A DNA stretch of 64,000 nt, taken from positions 186,001 to 250,000 of the forward strand of contig JAIUMI010000001.1 of the NCBI GenBank assembly GCA_022565665.1, written 5' to 3'. The notes under the pieces were generated by a model. It saw nothing but the letters and a program-made list of their open reading frames with translations, did no database searches and had not been told where the DNA came from. Shown here piece after piece: positions 63,834 through 64,000 of this stretch; the stretch's first letter is position 1, and each line of letters starts with the position of its first letter. The DNA comes from Glycocaulis sp. Lineage in GTDB: Bacteria; Pseudomonadota; Alphaproteobacteria; Caulobacterales; Maricaulaceae. The position numbers and the translations under genes were made by a program.

Positions 63834-63889
63834 TCAACGGGTGTAGCCGGACACACAGATTCGGCCAAGCGCGCAGATGCCGGAAGGGG

Positions 63890-64000
63890 CTAGCTTACAC
63901 CGAACCCGGACTTGACCGCCTTGTTCCAGCCTACGCTCACCGCACCGTTCGCCTCGATCAGGGGACGCTTGATGAGGGTGCGGTGCGTGTCCAGAAGACC
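63890..64000 (-). CDS. ArsC/Spx-family protein, C-terminal part (cut by window end)
   Basis: The last 36 codons and the stop of a gene running off the right edge. The translation contains 'HRTLIKRPLIE', the 'P-x-L-I-K-R-P' block of the ArsC/Spx/YffB thioredoxin-like family, and 'VKSGFGVS' near the end. The active-site cysteine lies outside the window, so arsenate reductase versus Spx-like is undecided. Confidence 0.75.
   Translation of the reverse strand, partial: GLLDTHRTLIKRPLIEANGAVSVGWNKAVKSGFGVS

Overview
The window is GC-rich, gene-dense bacterial DNA. It almost certainly comes from an alphaproteobacterium of the Caulobacterales/Maricaulales type (stalked or dimorphic, Hyphomonadaceae/Maricaulaceae-like). 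The evidence is the combination of CtrA, ChpT and SciP (DUF1153), the flagellar regulator FlbD, and the alphaproteobacterial markers DUF4170, DUF2093 and DUF4167. The genus is not determined. I see no tRNA, rRNA, CRISPR array, complete insertion sequence or prophage.

Layout. 1-12 kb holds housekeeping genes: ygfZ-like, a family 9 glycosyltransferase, dihydroorotase, a RidA protein bracketed by two palindromic repeats, a thiolase, a low-GC GIY-YIG gene that looks acquired, DUF1801, mnmA, a tiny flagellar-rod-like protein, a dicarboxylate symporter, a DsbA-family protein, a lipoprotein, a MAPEG protein and a PmbA/TldE protein. 12.2-20.2 kb is an envelope and lipid A block: a CysQ-like phosphatase, DUF4170, an MsbA-type exporter, a DUF374 acyltransferase, kdtA, lpxK and an LpxL-type acyltransferase, with a SpoIIAA-like protein and a tyrosine phosphatase inserted on the other strand. 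An M23 peptidase, DUF2093, an Old Yellow Enzyme and a MaoC dehydratase follow.

22.9-40.7 kb is a large flagellar cluster. flgK-flgL read left. fliK-flgD-flgE, then sciP, then fliF-fliG-fliH(flbE)-fliN-flbD-flhA-flhF-flhG read right. A Fur-like palindrome lies between a DUF6607 lipoprotein and a haem/transferrin-type TonB receptor (40.7-44.1 kb). fliI-fliJ, a membrane-anchored GNAT protein and ctrA follow. After a TPR protein comes a chemotaxis operon, cheA-cheW-cheY-cheB-cheR, with chpT just upstream. The right end holds a second M23 peptidase, clpB with a heat-shock-type promoter, DUF4167, prmC-prfA, a LOG protein and the 3' end of an ArsC-family gene.

How it works together. ChpT relays phosphate to CtrA, and SciP restrains CtrA. 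CtrA is expected to switch on early flagellar genes, and FlbD with sigma-54 the hook and late genes. All three CtrA-network genes lie within about 25 kb of the flagellar and chemotaxis genes. CtrA-box-like sequences sit upstream of fliF, of sciP and of the small flagellar-like gene at 7.65 kb. The ctrA promoter carries four GANTC sites (the CcrM methylation motif), suggesting Caulobacter-like cell-cycle control. The most unusual non-coding structure is a family of mosaic palindromic elements placed at or just after stop codons. One 76-bp module recurs inverted at 44.2 and 62.0 kb.
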